Shown: positions 7,086 through 15,699 of the stretch, piece after piece
Numbering within the stretch: the stretch's first letter is position 1
Layout: the number at the start of each line of letters is the position of its first letter
Source: an uncultured Hyphomicrobiales bacterium
GTDB taxonomy: Bacteria > Pseudomonadota > Alphaproteobacteria > Rhizobiales > Hyphomicrobiaceae
Assembly (NCBI GenBank): GCA_902826715.1
Contig: CADEFX010000009.1
Coordinates: 1 to 42,670 of the forward strand
Length of the DNA: 42,670 bases
Reading direction: 5' to 3'
The notes under the pieces: generated by a model
What the model was told of the DNA's origin: nothing
The model's database searches: none
What the model saw: the letters and a program-made list of their open reading frames with translations, nothing else
Translations under genes and position numbers: made by a program

Positions 7086-8774
7086 CTAGTCTGTCCGGCT
7101 CGCGGTCGTGCTGATCTCAGTACCTGTCGCACCGATAAGCTGCTCGTAGGCACGGATGAGCGTCATGTATGGATTGAACCGGGAAAGGGCATCGACAGGA
7201 TGGATCTCCAGGTGCAGGTGTGTGGTGGTCCCGCCCTCGACATCCTGGAAATTCCCGACCTTGCCAATGATCTGCCCACTGGTTACGGCGATACATCGTT
7301 GGTCGGATATGCCGGCCGCATCCATCGTGCGCTTATTCATGTGCAGATAGACGTAGTAGAGCGATGTCGTATTGAACCTCAGCCTGATCTTGTTGCCGTC
7401 TCGGCACGCATTGCCGGCAGCAACCGCGACTACGGGATGCGTGTCAGTTCGGCATTTCGCAGAGCTGGCTGCATTCGGGCAATCTTTTGGCCGGATGTCC
7501 TGACCCGCGTGGCCGCGGCCTGCCGGACATTCCAGCGTTGATCCCGGCGTGCCGCGCCGAGCCTCACAGAAGTTGTCGCGCCACGGATAGCTGTAGTTCT
7601 CCCGATGGCCTTCCCATCGCAGCAGTTGCTTCTGGTTCTGTTTGCAACGATAGCGGGGATGCCTGTCGCCGGGCTGCGGCGGCAACGGCACCATGTGATC
7701 CTCCGTGCCAGGGGTGCTTAGACAGTTGCCGCCATGCATGAAGACCTGGGACTGGGCAAAGGCAGACGTTTCCTTGAGAGGGAACCGAATATTCGCGTAG
7801 ACGGTGCGGTCCGGGTTACCGTCCTTGCTGTCATCGCCAGTGTTATCGAGGAGCTTCCCCGGCGGAAAATACTGGAACGTAGAAGATACTCGCCTCAACT
7901 GGCGCGGGGCGGCTGCTGCGCGCGTGCGCACCTGTAGTGGACTCCCACCCAACAGTTGGAGGTTGCGCAATGTCAAGCGCAACAGATCCTCGGCCTGGTC
8001 GCATGAGAGGGCTTCGGGGTCGGTGCGCTCCGGGCTGCAGGAGGCGATGGCAAAATAGGGCACGCCGTATTTGCGGAATGAGTAGCCGACCTCATCATCG
8101 CCGAGATAGCGGCGCAATCCGGGATAATCGGCCTGCATATCGGAAATCAGCTCGCCCGCGGCGCCGCGACCATAGCTGAGGCTGGCTCCTGCAATTTGGA
8201 CCATGCGCCGCTTCGTCGATGCGATGCCGCGCCTCGTGAGTGCGGCCGCCTGATAGGTGACGATGGCGTCGTAGCCGGTGGCGGACGCCATTACCTGCAG
8301 GGAGCCTCCGGCATCGGACAGGAAGTGGCGCCGTGTGCTTAGCCTGGGACGCGGGAGATCACCTTTGAAACGCGCCGCTTCATTGAGAAATCTTGTTGTC
8401 TCGAACGGTGCGAGAACCGGGATGGGGACGGAAGCGACGCCGGGAAAGAGATCGCTAACTGCCTCGTTCAAGTGGGCGAGCGGCGTCATCCCTTCCTTGA
8501 TCGCAAAGGTGTCGAGACGCCGTTCAACGCGCGAGCGGTGCCGCAGCGAGAAAGTGCCGTCTCTCGGAGAGCGGGAAAAGAGTGGCGAAAGCGTCTGCGC
8601 GTCTTGGGCTACGGCATTCCAATCAACCTGCACCTGTTCCGGAACCGCGATCTCGTTAGGCTGCGACTGAGCTGGATTGGCGAGCAGACCGCCCGTGAGG
8701 GCTGAGGCGATTAGACATAGGATTCTGCTAAGCCGGTGCCTCCACGTTGGTATCCAAAGCCGCAAGCGGGACAT
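7086..8774 (-). CDS. Secreted M23 (LytM-type) zinc metallopeptidase
   Basis: This is a probable cell-wall endopeptidase exported to the periplasm, 562 residues. The ATG at 8774 follows a good Shine-Dalgarno (GGGAGAGG) and opens a signal peptide (hydrophobic LIASALTGGLLA, then AQSQ). Longer in-frame starts up to 8912 lack such support. The C-terminal domain has the M23 zinc signature: GHAGQD with His422 and Asp426, YLHMN with His478, and HLHLEIH with His519 and His521. The roughly 380 residues before it match no domain I recognise. They carry several cysteines, suggesting disulfides in the periplasm. The DAO-like oxidase gene follows 36 bp downstream. M23 enzymes cut peptidoglycan cross-bridges, so a link to D-amino-acid turnover is conceivable. 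Confidence 0.8.
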   Translation of the reverse strand: MSRLRLWIPTWRHRLSRILCLIASALTGGLLANPAQSQPNEIAVPEQVQVDWNAVAQDAQTLSPLFSRSPRDGTFSLRHRSRVERRLDTFAIKEGMTPLAHLNEAVSDLFPGVASVPIPVLAPFETTRFLNEAARFKGDLPRPRLSTRRHFLSDAGGSLQVMASATGYDAIVTYQAAALTRRGIASTKRRMVQIAGASLSYGRGAAGELISDMQADYPGLRRYLGDDEVGYSFRKYGVPYFAIASCSPERTDPEALSCDQAEDLLRLTLRNLQLLGGSPLQVRTRAAAAPRQLRRVSSTFQYFPPGKLLDNTGDDSKDGNPDRTVYANIRFPLKETSAFAQSQVFMHGGNCLSTPGTEDHMVPLPPQPGDRHPRYRCKQNQKQLLRWEGHRENYSYPWRDNFCEARRGTPGSTLECPAGRGHAGQDIRPKDCPNAASSAKCRTDTHPVVAVAAGNACRDGNKIRLRFNTTSLYYVYLHMNKRTMDAAGISDQRCIAVTSGQIIGKVGNFQDVEGGTTTHLHLEIHPVDALSRFNPYMTLIRAYEQLIGATGTEISTTASRTD

Positions 8775-9408
8775 GAGTGCACCTCTCCCGGTTCGAATCA
8801 TAAGCCATCGTCTGCTAGTGCTCATCGCCCGCTGTAGGTGAAATCTGATCGCGGGATGTCTCAGGGCAGTATATGGAACAATATCGAAACGGAGTGGCTG
8901 CCTAGTGTACATGACCCAGTCGTCGCCCGCTTCATGCGCGGCGTCCTTCTCATTAGCGGGCAGCTGTGGTCACGGCACGCCCCGGCGATTTCATGCCCCC
9001 GTCGTAGCGTTGATGGGCATCCAGCGGCCGCAAACGATCGGCTCAAATCGCGGGTGATCCGTCATGGCTCGCTCCTCACTCGCGCCATCGCGCTGGGCGA
9101 CGAGAACGAACGTGGCGCAGGCGCCGTCAATCGGGCGTGAAAGGTCTAGAAGATGATTTCATGACCTTCTCATAGTGATCGCTCAACATTCCGGCACGGG
9201 ACGGCGGCCCGCTTGTCGCAGAAAATCTATCGCACCAGCAAATGCGCAAATTCCAAATCCGGAGTCGCGGGTTCAGATCCTGCCGGGGGTCGCCACAAAA
9301 AAACTCCGTCCGGCCCGAGACATGGGCTTGTCGCAATACGCGGGCTCTGCGAGGATTTGGCCCAACGTCGACGCGAGATCGACGCCCTGTACCGGGTTGG
9401 AGCGCCAC
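8775..9408. other. 634-bp stretch without a confident gene
   Basis: This region lies between the divergent M23 and Rieske genes. No reading frame here looks like a protein. It contains a tRNA 3'-end-like fragment (9261-9295) flanked by two copies of the 10-mer GCTTGTCGCA (9211-9220 and 9326-9335), and otherwise nothing I can assign. An in-frame extension of the Rieske gene back to 9175 runs through the fragment and is not credible. Confidence 0.6.
9261..9295 (+). other. tRNA 3'-end-like fragment (possible attachment-site remnant)
   Basis: The bases read like the T arm, acceptor 3' strand and CCA of a tRNA. A 5-bp stem GCGGG/CCTGC encloses TTCAGAT, followed by CGGGGGTC and GCCA. No matching 5' half (acceptor, D arm, anticodon arm) lies upstream, and position 58 is G instead of the nearly invariant A. 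It is therefore not a working tRNA gene. Such 3' fragments arise when elements integrate into tRNA genes and regenerate the tRNA end. It sits at the left border of the catabolic block. Confidence 0.4.
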
Positions 9409-10590
9409 ATGGATCGCGACCTGCAGGTCAAACTGTTGAAGCGCCTGTTGCACTACGTCGACACCAAGACCACGGCGGTGACCGAGGCGCCCTGGCGCAA
9501 CGACATTGGCGCCTACACGGATGGGGAGCGATTGAAGCGCGAGCAGGAGGTGCTGTTTCGCCGTACCCCACTGCTGGTGGGCTTTGCATCCGAGTGGGCC
9601 GAGCCCGGAGCCTATCGCACCGAGGACTTTGCCGGTGTGCCCGTTCTGGTCGTGCGCGGCAGCGATGGCCGTCTGCGCGCATTCCTCAACGTGTGCCGCC
9701 ACCGCGGCGCCAAGGTCGCGGACGGATGCGGCACCGCGCGTCTGTTTTCATGCCCCTACCACGCCTGGACCTACGAGCTCAGCGGCAAAATCCGCGGTAT
9801 CCCCGACGAGGCCGCGTTCCCCGGCATGCGTGCCGAGCGGCGCGGTCTGGTGTCGCTGCCGCTGTGCGAGAAGCACGGGCTCGTGTGGGTCATGGCAACG
9901 CCTGACGGTTCCGACTCCTTTGATATCGATCCCTGGCTGGGCGGGCTCGGTCCGGAGCTCGCCAGCTATGATTTCGGGTCGTATCATCTCTATGACCGGC
10001 GCACCGTGCATGAGACGATGAACTGGAAAATCCTCGTCGATACGTTCCACGAGGGCTACCACATCGGATTCCTGCATCGCGACTCGCTCGGGGACATCCT
10101 GCACGGCAACGTGACCGACTTCGAGCCGTTCGACCGCAATCACCGGCTCATCTTCCCGCGTCGCAAGCTCGAGCGCCTCAAGACCCAGCCCGAGGACACC
10201 TGGGATCTGATGTGGAACACCACCACCGTTTACGCGCTGTTCCCAAACACGCTGCTGATCACGCAAGGCGATCACATGGAGGTGCATCGGGTGTTTCCAG
10301 TCGAGGGCCGCCCTGATCGAGCGGTTATGGAAACTGGCTTCTATGTGCCCAAACAGCCAACCACGGACGAAGAGCGGCATCACTGGCAGAAAAACCTCGA
10401 CCTGGTGATGAAGGTCGTGCTGACCGAGGACTTCCCGGCGGGCCGCACTATGCAAATCGGGTTCACGTCGGGAGCCCAGAGCGACGTCGTCTACGGGCGC
10501 AACGAGCCAGCGATGATCCATTACCATCAATCGCTGCGCCGGGCCCTCGGGATGCCGGCCGAAGCCGGCGTAAGCCGAGCCGCGGAGTAA
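9409..10590 (+). CDS. Rieske non-haem iron oxygenase, catalytic (alpha) subunit
   Basis: This is an aromatic-ring-hydroxylating-type oxygenase, 393 residues. The ATG at 9409 has GGAG at suitable spacing and fits the family length. The Rieske [2Fe-2S] ligands are complete: CRH (Cys96, His98) and CPYH (Cys115, His118). The mononuclear iron motif follows, NWKILVDTFHEGYHIGFLH, with His218 and His223 as ligands. No beta subunit, ferredoxin or reductase gene adjoins it, so it may be an alpha-only oxygenase using partners from elsewhere. The ferredoxin at 19.2 kb is one candidate. A Liv-type importer with an acyl-CoA ligase starts 285 bp downstream, suggesting a shared role in taking up and oxidising an organic acid. 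The substrate cannot be read from the sequence. Confidence 0.88.
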   Translation: MDRDLQVKLLKRLLHYVDTKTTAVTEAPWRNDIGAYTDGERLKREQEVLFRRTPLLVGFASEWAEPGAYRTEDFAGVPVLVVRGSDGRLRAFLNVCRHRGAKVADGCGTARLFSCPYHAWTYELSGKIRGIPDEAAFPGMRAERRGLVSLPLCEKHGLVWVMATPDGSDSFDIDPWLGGLGPELASYDFGSYHLYDRRTVHETMNWKILVDTFHEGYHIGFLHRDSLGDILHGNVTDFEPFDRNHRLIFPRRKLERLKTQPEDTWDLMWNTTTVYALFPNTLLITQGDHMEVHRVFPVEGRPDRAVMETGFYVPKQPTTDEERHHWQKNLDLVMKVVLTEDFPAGRTMQIGFTSGAQSDVVYGRNEPAMIHYHQSLRRALGMPAEAGVSRAAE

Positions 10591-10596
10591 CAGGCG

Positions 10597-10800
10597 TTAT
10601 TTCGGCGTTGACAAACCGGCGGCGAAATGTGGGGAATTGGACGTTGCGAGCGGGATCGAGGTTTCGTCGAGAACCGTCAGGATAAATCTGGAATTCGTTC
10701 GCACGGGCGTCATGAGCATGCCGGCTAACAGGCCGGGATCATACGCACGGTCCAGGTAACCGGCAGCATAGCCGGAGGGCTCGTAGGGAGGGAATGGCAT
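10597..10800 (-). CDS. Possible small hypothetical protein
   Basis: This 67-codon frame opposes its neighbours in the gap between the Rieske and ABC genes. It starts at an ATG with CGGAG about 6 bases upstream and has GC-rich third positions. The product has no motif I know. It could equally be a chance frame in a high-GC spacer. Confidence 0.22.
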   Translation of the reverse strand: MPFPPYEPSGYAAGYLDRAYDPGLLAGMLMTPVRTNSRFILTVLDETSIPLATSNSPHFAAGLSTPK

Positions 10801-10875
10801 GAGGCTCCGCCGGTGGCACCGGGGTGCCCGCAGAGGTCGTTGTTGCGCCGCCTGCATGTCACGCGGGCGCGGCGC

Positions 10876-11742
10876 ATGACGGCCGTTACGTCGCCTGCAC
10901 GTGTCGCCGCGACGGCCAGCCCGGTGAGCGATCCTGCGCAGCCGCTGCCGCACCAAGAAACCAAGGTTCAGCTTTCGATCGATCGCGTGTCCAAGCGCTT
11001 CGGCGGCGTGACCGCGGTCGAGGATGTGTCGATCGACGTTCCACACGGCGGCATTCTGTCGATCATCGGTCCGAACGGCGCGGGCAAGACGTCACTCTTG
11101 AATATGATCTCGGGCTTCTACACGCCGGATAATGGGCGCATCACCCTCGAAGGCCGCGACATCACGCGCCGACGCCCGCATCAGGTCGCGGCACTCGGGA
11201 TCGCCCGGACGTTCCAGAATATCGCGCTGTTCAGCGGGCTCACGGTTCTCGACAACCTGATGCTCGGCCGGCACGTCCGCATGCGCTCGGGAGTGCTGCG
11301 CAGCGTCATCTATTGGGGGCTTGCGCAGCGCGAGGAAATCGCACATCGCGAGGTGTGCGAGGAGCTCATCGATTTCCTCAAGCTGCAGGACCTGCGCAAG
11401 CAACCCACGGGCGCCCTCGCGTACGGCTTGCGCAAGCGCGTGGAACTCGGCCGCGCGCTGGCGCTCGAGCCCCGCATCATCCTGCTCGACGAGCCGATGG
11501 GCGGTATGAACCAGGACGAGAAGGAGGACATGGCCCGCTACATCCTCGACGTGAACCAGGAGCGCGGGATCACCGTCGTGCTGATCGAGCACGACATGGG
11601 CGTCGTCATGGATATCTCCGACCGCGTCATCGTCCTCGATCGCGGCCGCAAGATCGCCGAAGGATCGCCCGCCGAGGTGCAGCGCAGTCCCGCCGTCATT
11701 GCGGCCTATCTCGGCGCCAAAAAGGGGAAGCAGTCACCGTGA
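10876..11742 (+). CDS. Branched-chain-type ABC transporter ATPase (LivG-like)
   Basis: This is the first of two ATPases of a HAAT/Liv-family importer, 288 residues from the ATG at 10876. About 30 residues precede the nucleotide-binding domain, so the start could lie slightly further in. Walker A GPNGAGKTS is at 65-73, the signature segment LAYGLRKRVELGRALA begins at 181, Walker B IILLDEP is at 201-207 and the H-loop His is at 239. The signature is less canonical than the usual YG(D/Q)QRR. LivG-type features include GIARTFQNIALF and a C-terminal KIAEGSPAEV. Its stop overlaps the GTG of the acyl-CoA ligase by 4 bp (GTGA), opening a six-gene operon: ATPase, ligase, two permeases, binding protein, second ATPase. 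Confidence 0.88.
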   Translation: MTAVTSPARVAATASPVSDPAQPLPHQETKVQLSIDRVSKRFGGVTAVEDVSIDVPHGGILSIIGPNGAGKTSLLNMISGFYTPDNGRITLEGRDITRRRPHQVAALGIARTFQNIALFSGLTVLDNLMLGRHVRMRSGVLRSVIYWGLAQREEIAHREVCEELIDFLKLQDLRKQPTGALAYGLRKRVELGRALALEPRIILLDEPMGGMNQDEKEDMARYILDVNQERGITVVLIEHDMGVVMDISDRVIVLDRGRKIAEGSPAEVQRSPAVIAAYLGAKKGKQSP

Positions 11743-13676
11743 CACTGGCAGACGACGAGCGGATGTGCACGCTGCCCAAGCTCCTTCGGCGCAATGCGGC
11801 AACCTTCGGCAGCCTCGCGGGTATGCGCGAGAAGGATCGCGGCATCTGGCGGAGCTACAGCTGGCACGACTGTCTCGACAACGTGCGCAGCTTTGCGCTG
11901 GGGCTGGCCGTCCTCGGCTTCAAGCGCGGCGACAAACTTGCGGTGGTCGGCGACAATCGCCCTCGCCTGTACTGGGCGCAGCTGTCCACGCAGGCGCTGG
12001 GTGGGGCGGCCGTGCCCGTCTACCAGGACGCCATCGCCTCCGAGCTCGTCTACGTGCTCAATCATTCCGAGGTGTCGGTCATCGTCGCCGAGGATCAAGA
12101 GCAGGTGGACAAGATTCTATCGCTGCGGTCGCAACTGCCGGCGTTGCGGTGGATCGTGTTCGAAGATCCGCGCGGGATGAGCAGCTATCGCGACCCGTTG
12201 CTCAAGTCCTATGCCGAGGTCCAGGCCATGGGCCGGGATATCGGCAAATCCTCGCCGGGCGCCTTCGAGCGCGAACTCGACGCCGGTCAAGCCGATGACA
12301 TCGCCATGATCGCGTATACGTCGGGGACGACCGGTCAGCCCAAGGGCGTACTGCTCAGTCATCGCAACATGGTTGCGACCGCCGAGAACTTCATATCGGC
12401 CGAGTCGGTGAATCGGGGCGATAACTGGCTCGCCTACCTGCCGATGGCGTGGGTGGGCGATGTCATGCTTTCGCTGGCGGCAGCGCTCGCGGCCGGTGTC
12501 ACGGTCAGCACGCCGGAAAGCCCTGAGACAGTGCAGCGCGACCTGCGGGAGCTCGGACCGCATGCGCTCCTGGCGCCGCCGCGCATCTGGGAAAGCCTTC
12601 TCACCCAGCTGCAGGTCAAATCGGACGATGCAACGTGGCTCAAGCGCCGGATTTTCCGGACGTTCCGACGCGTCGCGGAGCGGCGCGAGCTGCTGGTGAC
12701 CGACGACAAGCCAGTCCCGCTGGCGCTGCGCATCGGATATGCCGTCGGCAATGTCGTGGCTTACGGCCCTGTCCGCGATCAGCTGGGATTGCGCAATGCG
12801 CGCTGGTGCTACACCGGCGGCGCGCCGCTCGGGCCCGACACGTTCCGCTTCTTCCGCTCGTTCGGGGTGAACCTGAAGCAGATCTACGGGGCCACGGAGG
12901 CCAGTGCGCTTGTCGCCTTCCAGCGTGACGATCACGCCGACCCGAATACGGTCGGAAGTCCCGTGCCGGGAGTCGAGCTGCGCATCGACGGCAACGGCGA
13001 GCTTTTGATAAAGGGACCGGGCGTCTTCGTCGGCTACTACAAGCAGGACGAGGCGACGCGCGAGACGCGAACGCCCGACGGCTGGCTGAAAACGGGAGAT
13101 GCCGGCATCATCGACCCGCAGGGCCAGCTCGCCATCATCGACCGCGCGAAGGATGTCGGCAAGCTCGACTGCGGCACGCCGTTCGCGCCGCAGTTCATCG
13201 AGAACAAGCTCAAGTTCAGCCCGTTCATTCGGGAGGCCGTTGCGTTCGGGCACGGACACGGCTTCGTCGCGACCATGATTGCGATCGACCTCGGCACGGT
13301 GGGCGCCTGGGCGGAGCGCCGCGGACTTGCCTACACCAGCTTCATGGATCTGAGCCGCAAGCCCGAGATTGCGGATCTCATCGTGCAGGAGGTCGCCAAG
13401 ATCAATGCGTCGCTGCCCCGTGCCTTACAGGTGCGGCGCATCCTGCTGCTCAACAAGGAGCTGGAAGCCGACGATGCGGAGATGACGCGCACGCGCAAGG
13501 TGAGGCGCCGGTTCGTGGCGGAAAAGTACGCCAACGTGATCGACGCCTTCTACGGCAACGCCGACCGGGCGAACGTCAGCATGGAAATTACCTTCGAGGA
13601 CGGACGCAAGAGCACGCTCGACGCGACCATCGCCATCCGGGACGTGGCGCCTGAGGCGGCGCGTAAGGCGGCATGA
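11739..13676 (+). CDS. AMP-forming acyl-CoA ligase embedded in the Liv-type operon
   Basis: This adenylate-forming ligase joins a carboxylic acid to CoA and has 645 residues. The start is a GTG whose TGA overlap with the upstream ATPase indicates coupled translation. A longer open frame to 11313 lies inside that ATPase and is a shadow. Motifs are the phosphate loop YTSGTTGQPKG at 193-203, YGATEA at 383-388, GWLKTGDAG at 448-456, and DRAKDVGKLDCGTPFAPQFIE at the hinge. It resembles long-chain acyl-CoA synthetases. Its place between transporter genes suggests that the imported ligand is a carboxylic acid activated on entry rather than a branched-chain amino acid. The chain type (fatty, aromatic or alicyclic) is not decided by the sequence. 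Confidence 0.86.
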   Translation: MTLADDERMCTLPKLLRRNAATFGSLAGMREKDRGIWRSYSWHDCLDNVRSFALGLAVLGFKRGDKLAVVGDNRPRLYWAQLSTQALGGAAVPVYQDAIASELVYVLNHSEVSVIVAEDQEQVDKILSLRSQLPALRWIVFEDPRGMSSYRDPLLKSYAEVQAMGRDIGKSSPGAFERELDAGQADDIAMIAYTSGTTGQPKGVLLSHRNMVATAENFISAESVNRGDNWLAYLPMAWVGDVMLSLAAALAAGVTVSTPESPETVQRDLRELGPHALLAPPRIWESLLTQLQVKSDDATWLKRRIFRTFRRVAERRELLVTDDKPVPLALRIGYAVGNVVAYGPVRDQLGLRNARWCYTGGAPLGPDTFRFFRSFGVNLKQIYGATEASALVAFQRDDHADPNTVGSPVPGVELRIDGNGELLIKGPGVFVGYYKQDEATRETRTPDGWLKTGDAGIIDPQGQLAIIDRAKDVGKLDCGTPFAPQFIENKLKFSPFIREAVAFGHGHGFVATMIAIDLGTVGAWAERRGLAYTSFMDLSRKPEIADLIVQEVAKINASLPRALQVRRILLLNKELEADDAEMTRTRKVRRRFVAEKYANVIDAFYGNADRANVSMEITFEDGRKSTLDATIAIRDVAPEAARKAA

Positions 13677-13685
13677 CAGGGGATA

Positions 13686-14585
13686 ATGATGATCGATGAA
13701 CTGTCATTCGCCTTTTCGCTCGTCGTCAGCGGGTTGTCGATCGGTCTCATGTATTCGCTGATCGCGCTGGGATTTGTTCTCGTCTACAAGGCGACGGACG
13801 CTATCAACTTCGCCCAGGGCGAGTTCGTGATGCTGGCCGGCTTCGTCGCGGCCGGTGTGGCGGCGGTCGAGGGAATGCCGATCCTGGCAGCGATCATTGC
13901 TGCGGTCGCGGTCATGGTGCTGTTCAGCTTTGCACTCGAGCGCGTTGTCCTGCGCCCGTTGCTCGGCCGCCCGATCGTCGCCGTCATCATGGCGACGATC
14001 GGATTGGGCGCCATTCTGCGCGGCCTTCCGCCGCTCACCGTGGGCGGACAAACGCAGTCCCTGTCGCTGCCGATCGGCGACGAACCTTTTGTCATAGGAC
14101 CGGCCGTGCTGCCACCCATTCAGGTGGTGGGCGTGATCGTATCGCTCCTGTTCCTCGGCGCCTTCACCTGGTTCTTCCTAAAGAGCCGGATGGGCGTGGC
14201 TATGCGCGCCGTTGCCGACAACCAGCAGGTGGCGATGGCGATGGGCATCAACGTGCAGCGCTATTTCGCTCTGGCCTGGGCCATGGCCGGAATCGTTTCG
14301 GCGCTCGGCGGCGTCATCTGGGGGAGCATGCTGGGCGTCGATACGCACCTGGCTCTGGTGGGGCTCAAGGTTTTTCCGGTGGTGATCCTCGGCGGTCTCG
14401 ATTCAATCGTCGGCGCGGTCATCGGCGGCCTGATCGTCGGCGTGGTCGAGAGCATTGCGGCGGGCTATCTCGATCCGTTCGTGGGTGGGGGAACAAAGGA
14501 CTTTGCGCCCTATGTGCTGATGATCGTCATGCTGATGTTCAAGCCTTACGGCCTGTTCGGCCAGCGCAGAATCGAGCGCGTGTAG
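13686..14585 (+). CDS. Liv-type ABC transporter permease (LivH-like)
   Basis: This is an inner-membrane permease of the branched-chain-amino-acid type importer, 299 residues and very hydrophobic, with about eight spans. Typical LivH features are GLSIGLMYSLIALGFVLVYKATDAINFAQGE near the N-terminus, MRAVADNQQVAMAMGINV in the cytoplasmic loop, and GAVIGGLIVGVVES towards the end. It begins 9 bp after the ligase stop, and the second permease begins 10 bp after its own stop. A GGGGATA precedes the first of two adjacent ATG codons. Confidence 0.9.
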   Translation: MMIDELSFAFSLVVSGLSIGLMYSLIALGFVLVYKATDAINFAQGEFVMLAGFVAAGVAAVEGMPILAAIIAAVAVMVLFSFALERVVLRPLLGRPIVAVIMATIGLGAILRGLPPLTVGGQTQSLSLPIGDEPFVIGPAVLPPIQVVGVIVSLLFLGAFTWFFLKSRMGVAMRAVADNQQVAMAMGINVQRYFALAWAMAGIVSALGGVIWGSMLGVDTHLALVGLKVFPVVILGGLDSIVGAVIGGLIVGVVESIAAGYLDPFVGGGTKDFAPYVLMIVMLMFKPYGLFGQRRIERV

Positions 14586-14595
14586 GAGCCGGATC

Positions 14596-15663
14596 ATGTT
14601 CCATCGCGAGGCCGGCGTCTTTAAGACCACCTACGCGGCCGACATGGCGCTTTATCCGTTGCCGATCGCGCGTTGGGCCGTGGCGGGCGTGGCCTTGCTG
14701 TTCGCTGTGGTTCTTCCAAGCCTGTTGCACGAATACTATCTGTCCATCATCAATCTTGTTCTGATTGCCATCGTCGGCGCGCTGGGTCTCAATATTCTGG
14801 TGGGCTACACCGGGCAGATATCGGTCGGGCACGCGGCCTTCATGTCGGTGGGGGCCTACACCGCGGCCAACCTGGCGGTCCGACTCGATCTGCCGTTCTG
14901 GATCACGCTGCCGGCGGGCGGTCTGATGGCGGCGCTGATCGGCGCAATCGTCGGCATTCCGAGCCTGCGCATCAAGGGCCTTTATCTGGCGATCGCGACG
15001 CTGGCCGGCCAGCTCATCATCGAGTGGACCATCAACCACGTGCCGGCGATATCGGGCGGGGCGCAGGCATCCATCGAGGTGCCGCGGCCGACACTGTTCG
15101 GGACCGAGCTCAAGACACAGGGACAGCTCTATTTCTTCCTGCTGTTCTTTGCCGCGCTGGCCATTGTTGCGACGCTGAATCTGGTGCGGAGCAGGATCGG
15201 CCGCGCGTTCGTCGCAATCCGTGACCAGGACATCGCAGCCGAGATCATCGGCATCAACATCTACCGCTACAAGCTGCTGTCGTTCGCCATTTCGTCGTTC
15301 TATGCCGGCGTCTGCGGCGTGCTCTATACCTACTATCTGGGCATCGCCAACTACGAGCAGTTCCAGATCGTCGTGTCGATCGACTATCTCGCGATGATCA
15401 TCATCGGCGGCCTGGGCTCGGTGCTCGGGTCGATTCTCGGGGCCATTTTTGTGACGATGCTGCCTATCGTCATTCGCTGGATCGTAGAGGGCTTCGGATC
15501 TTATTTCTTCACTGCGTCGGAGCTGGCGGGAGTGTCGTCCAGCGCCCGGCTCATCGTCTTCGGCAGCCTCATCATCTTCTTTTTGGTGGTCGAGCCGGAA
15601 GGCCTGAACCGCCTTTGGCGCAACATCCGCAATTACTTCAGGGTCTGGCCCTTCTCTTACTGA
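14596..15663 (+). CDS. Liv-type ABC transporter permease (LivM-like)
   Basis: This second permease partners the LivH-like protein, 355 residues. It has a hydrophilic N-terminus of about 25 residues, then multiple spans with family marks: LGLNILVGYTGQISVGHAAFMSVGAY, IPSLRIKGLYLAIATLA, FVAIRDQDIAAEIIGINIYRYK and IIGGLGSVLGSILGA. It ends in a short polar tail. The gene lies 36 bp before the binding-protein gene. Confidence 0.9.
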   Translation: MFHREAGVFKTTYAADMALYPLPIARWAVAGVALLFAVVLPSLLHEYYLSIINLVLIAIVGALGLNILVGYTGQISVGHAAFMSVGAYTAANLAVRLDLPFWITLPAGGLMAALIGAIVGIPSLRIKGLYLAIATLAGQLIIEWTINHVPAISGGAQASIEVPRPTLFGTELKTQGQLYFFLLFFAALAIVATLNLVRSRIGRAFVAIRDQDIAAEIIGINIYRYKLLSFAISSFYAGVCGVLYTYYLGIANYEQFQIVVSIDYLAMIIIGGLGSVLGSILGAIFVTMLPIVIRWIVEGFGSYFFTASELAGVSSSARLIVFGSLIIFFLVVEPEGLNRLWRNIRNYFRVWPFSY

Positions 15664-15699
15664 GGGAAGGGAAAACAAAGAGCGTAGGGAGGTGCCTCA

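Noticed and set aside
9195..9295. A complete tRNA gene ending at 9295
   Set aside because: No 5' acceptor strand, D arm or anticodon arm can be found before the T-arm-like segment, and the T loop has G where A58 is expected.
9175..9408. Upstream extension of the Rieske oxygenase
   Set aside because: It would translate the tRNA-like fragment, and the ATG at 9409 has a ribosome site and family-like length.
11313..11738. N-terminal extension of the acyl-CoA ligase into the upstream ATPase gene
   Set aside because: The extension is an out-of-frame reading of the ATPase, with Arg-rich composition. The GTG at 11739 with GTGA overlap is the natural start.
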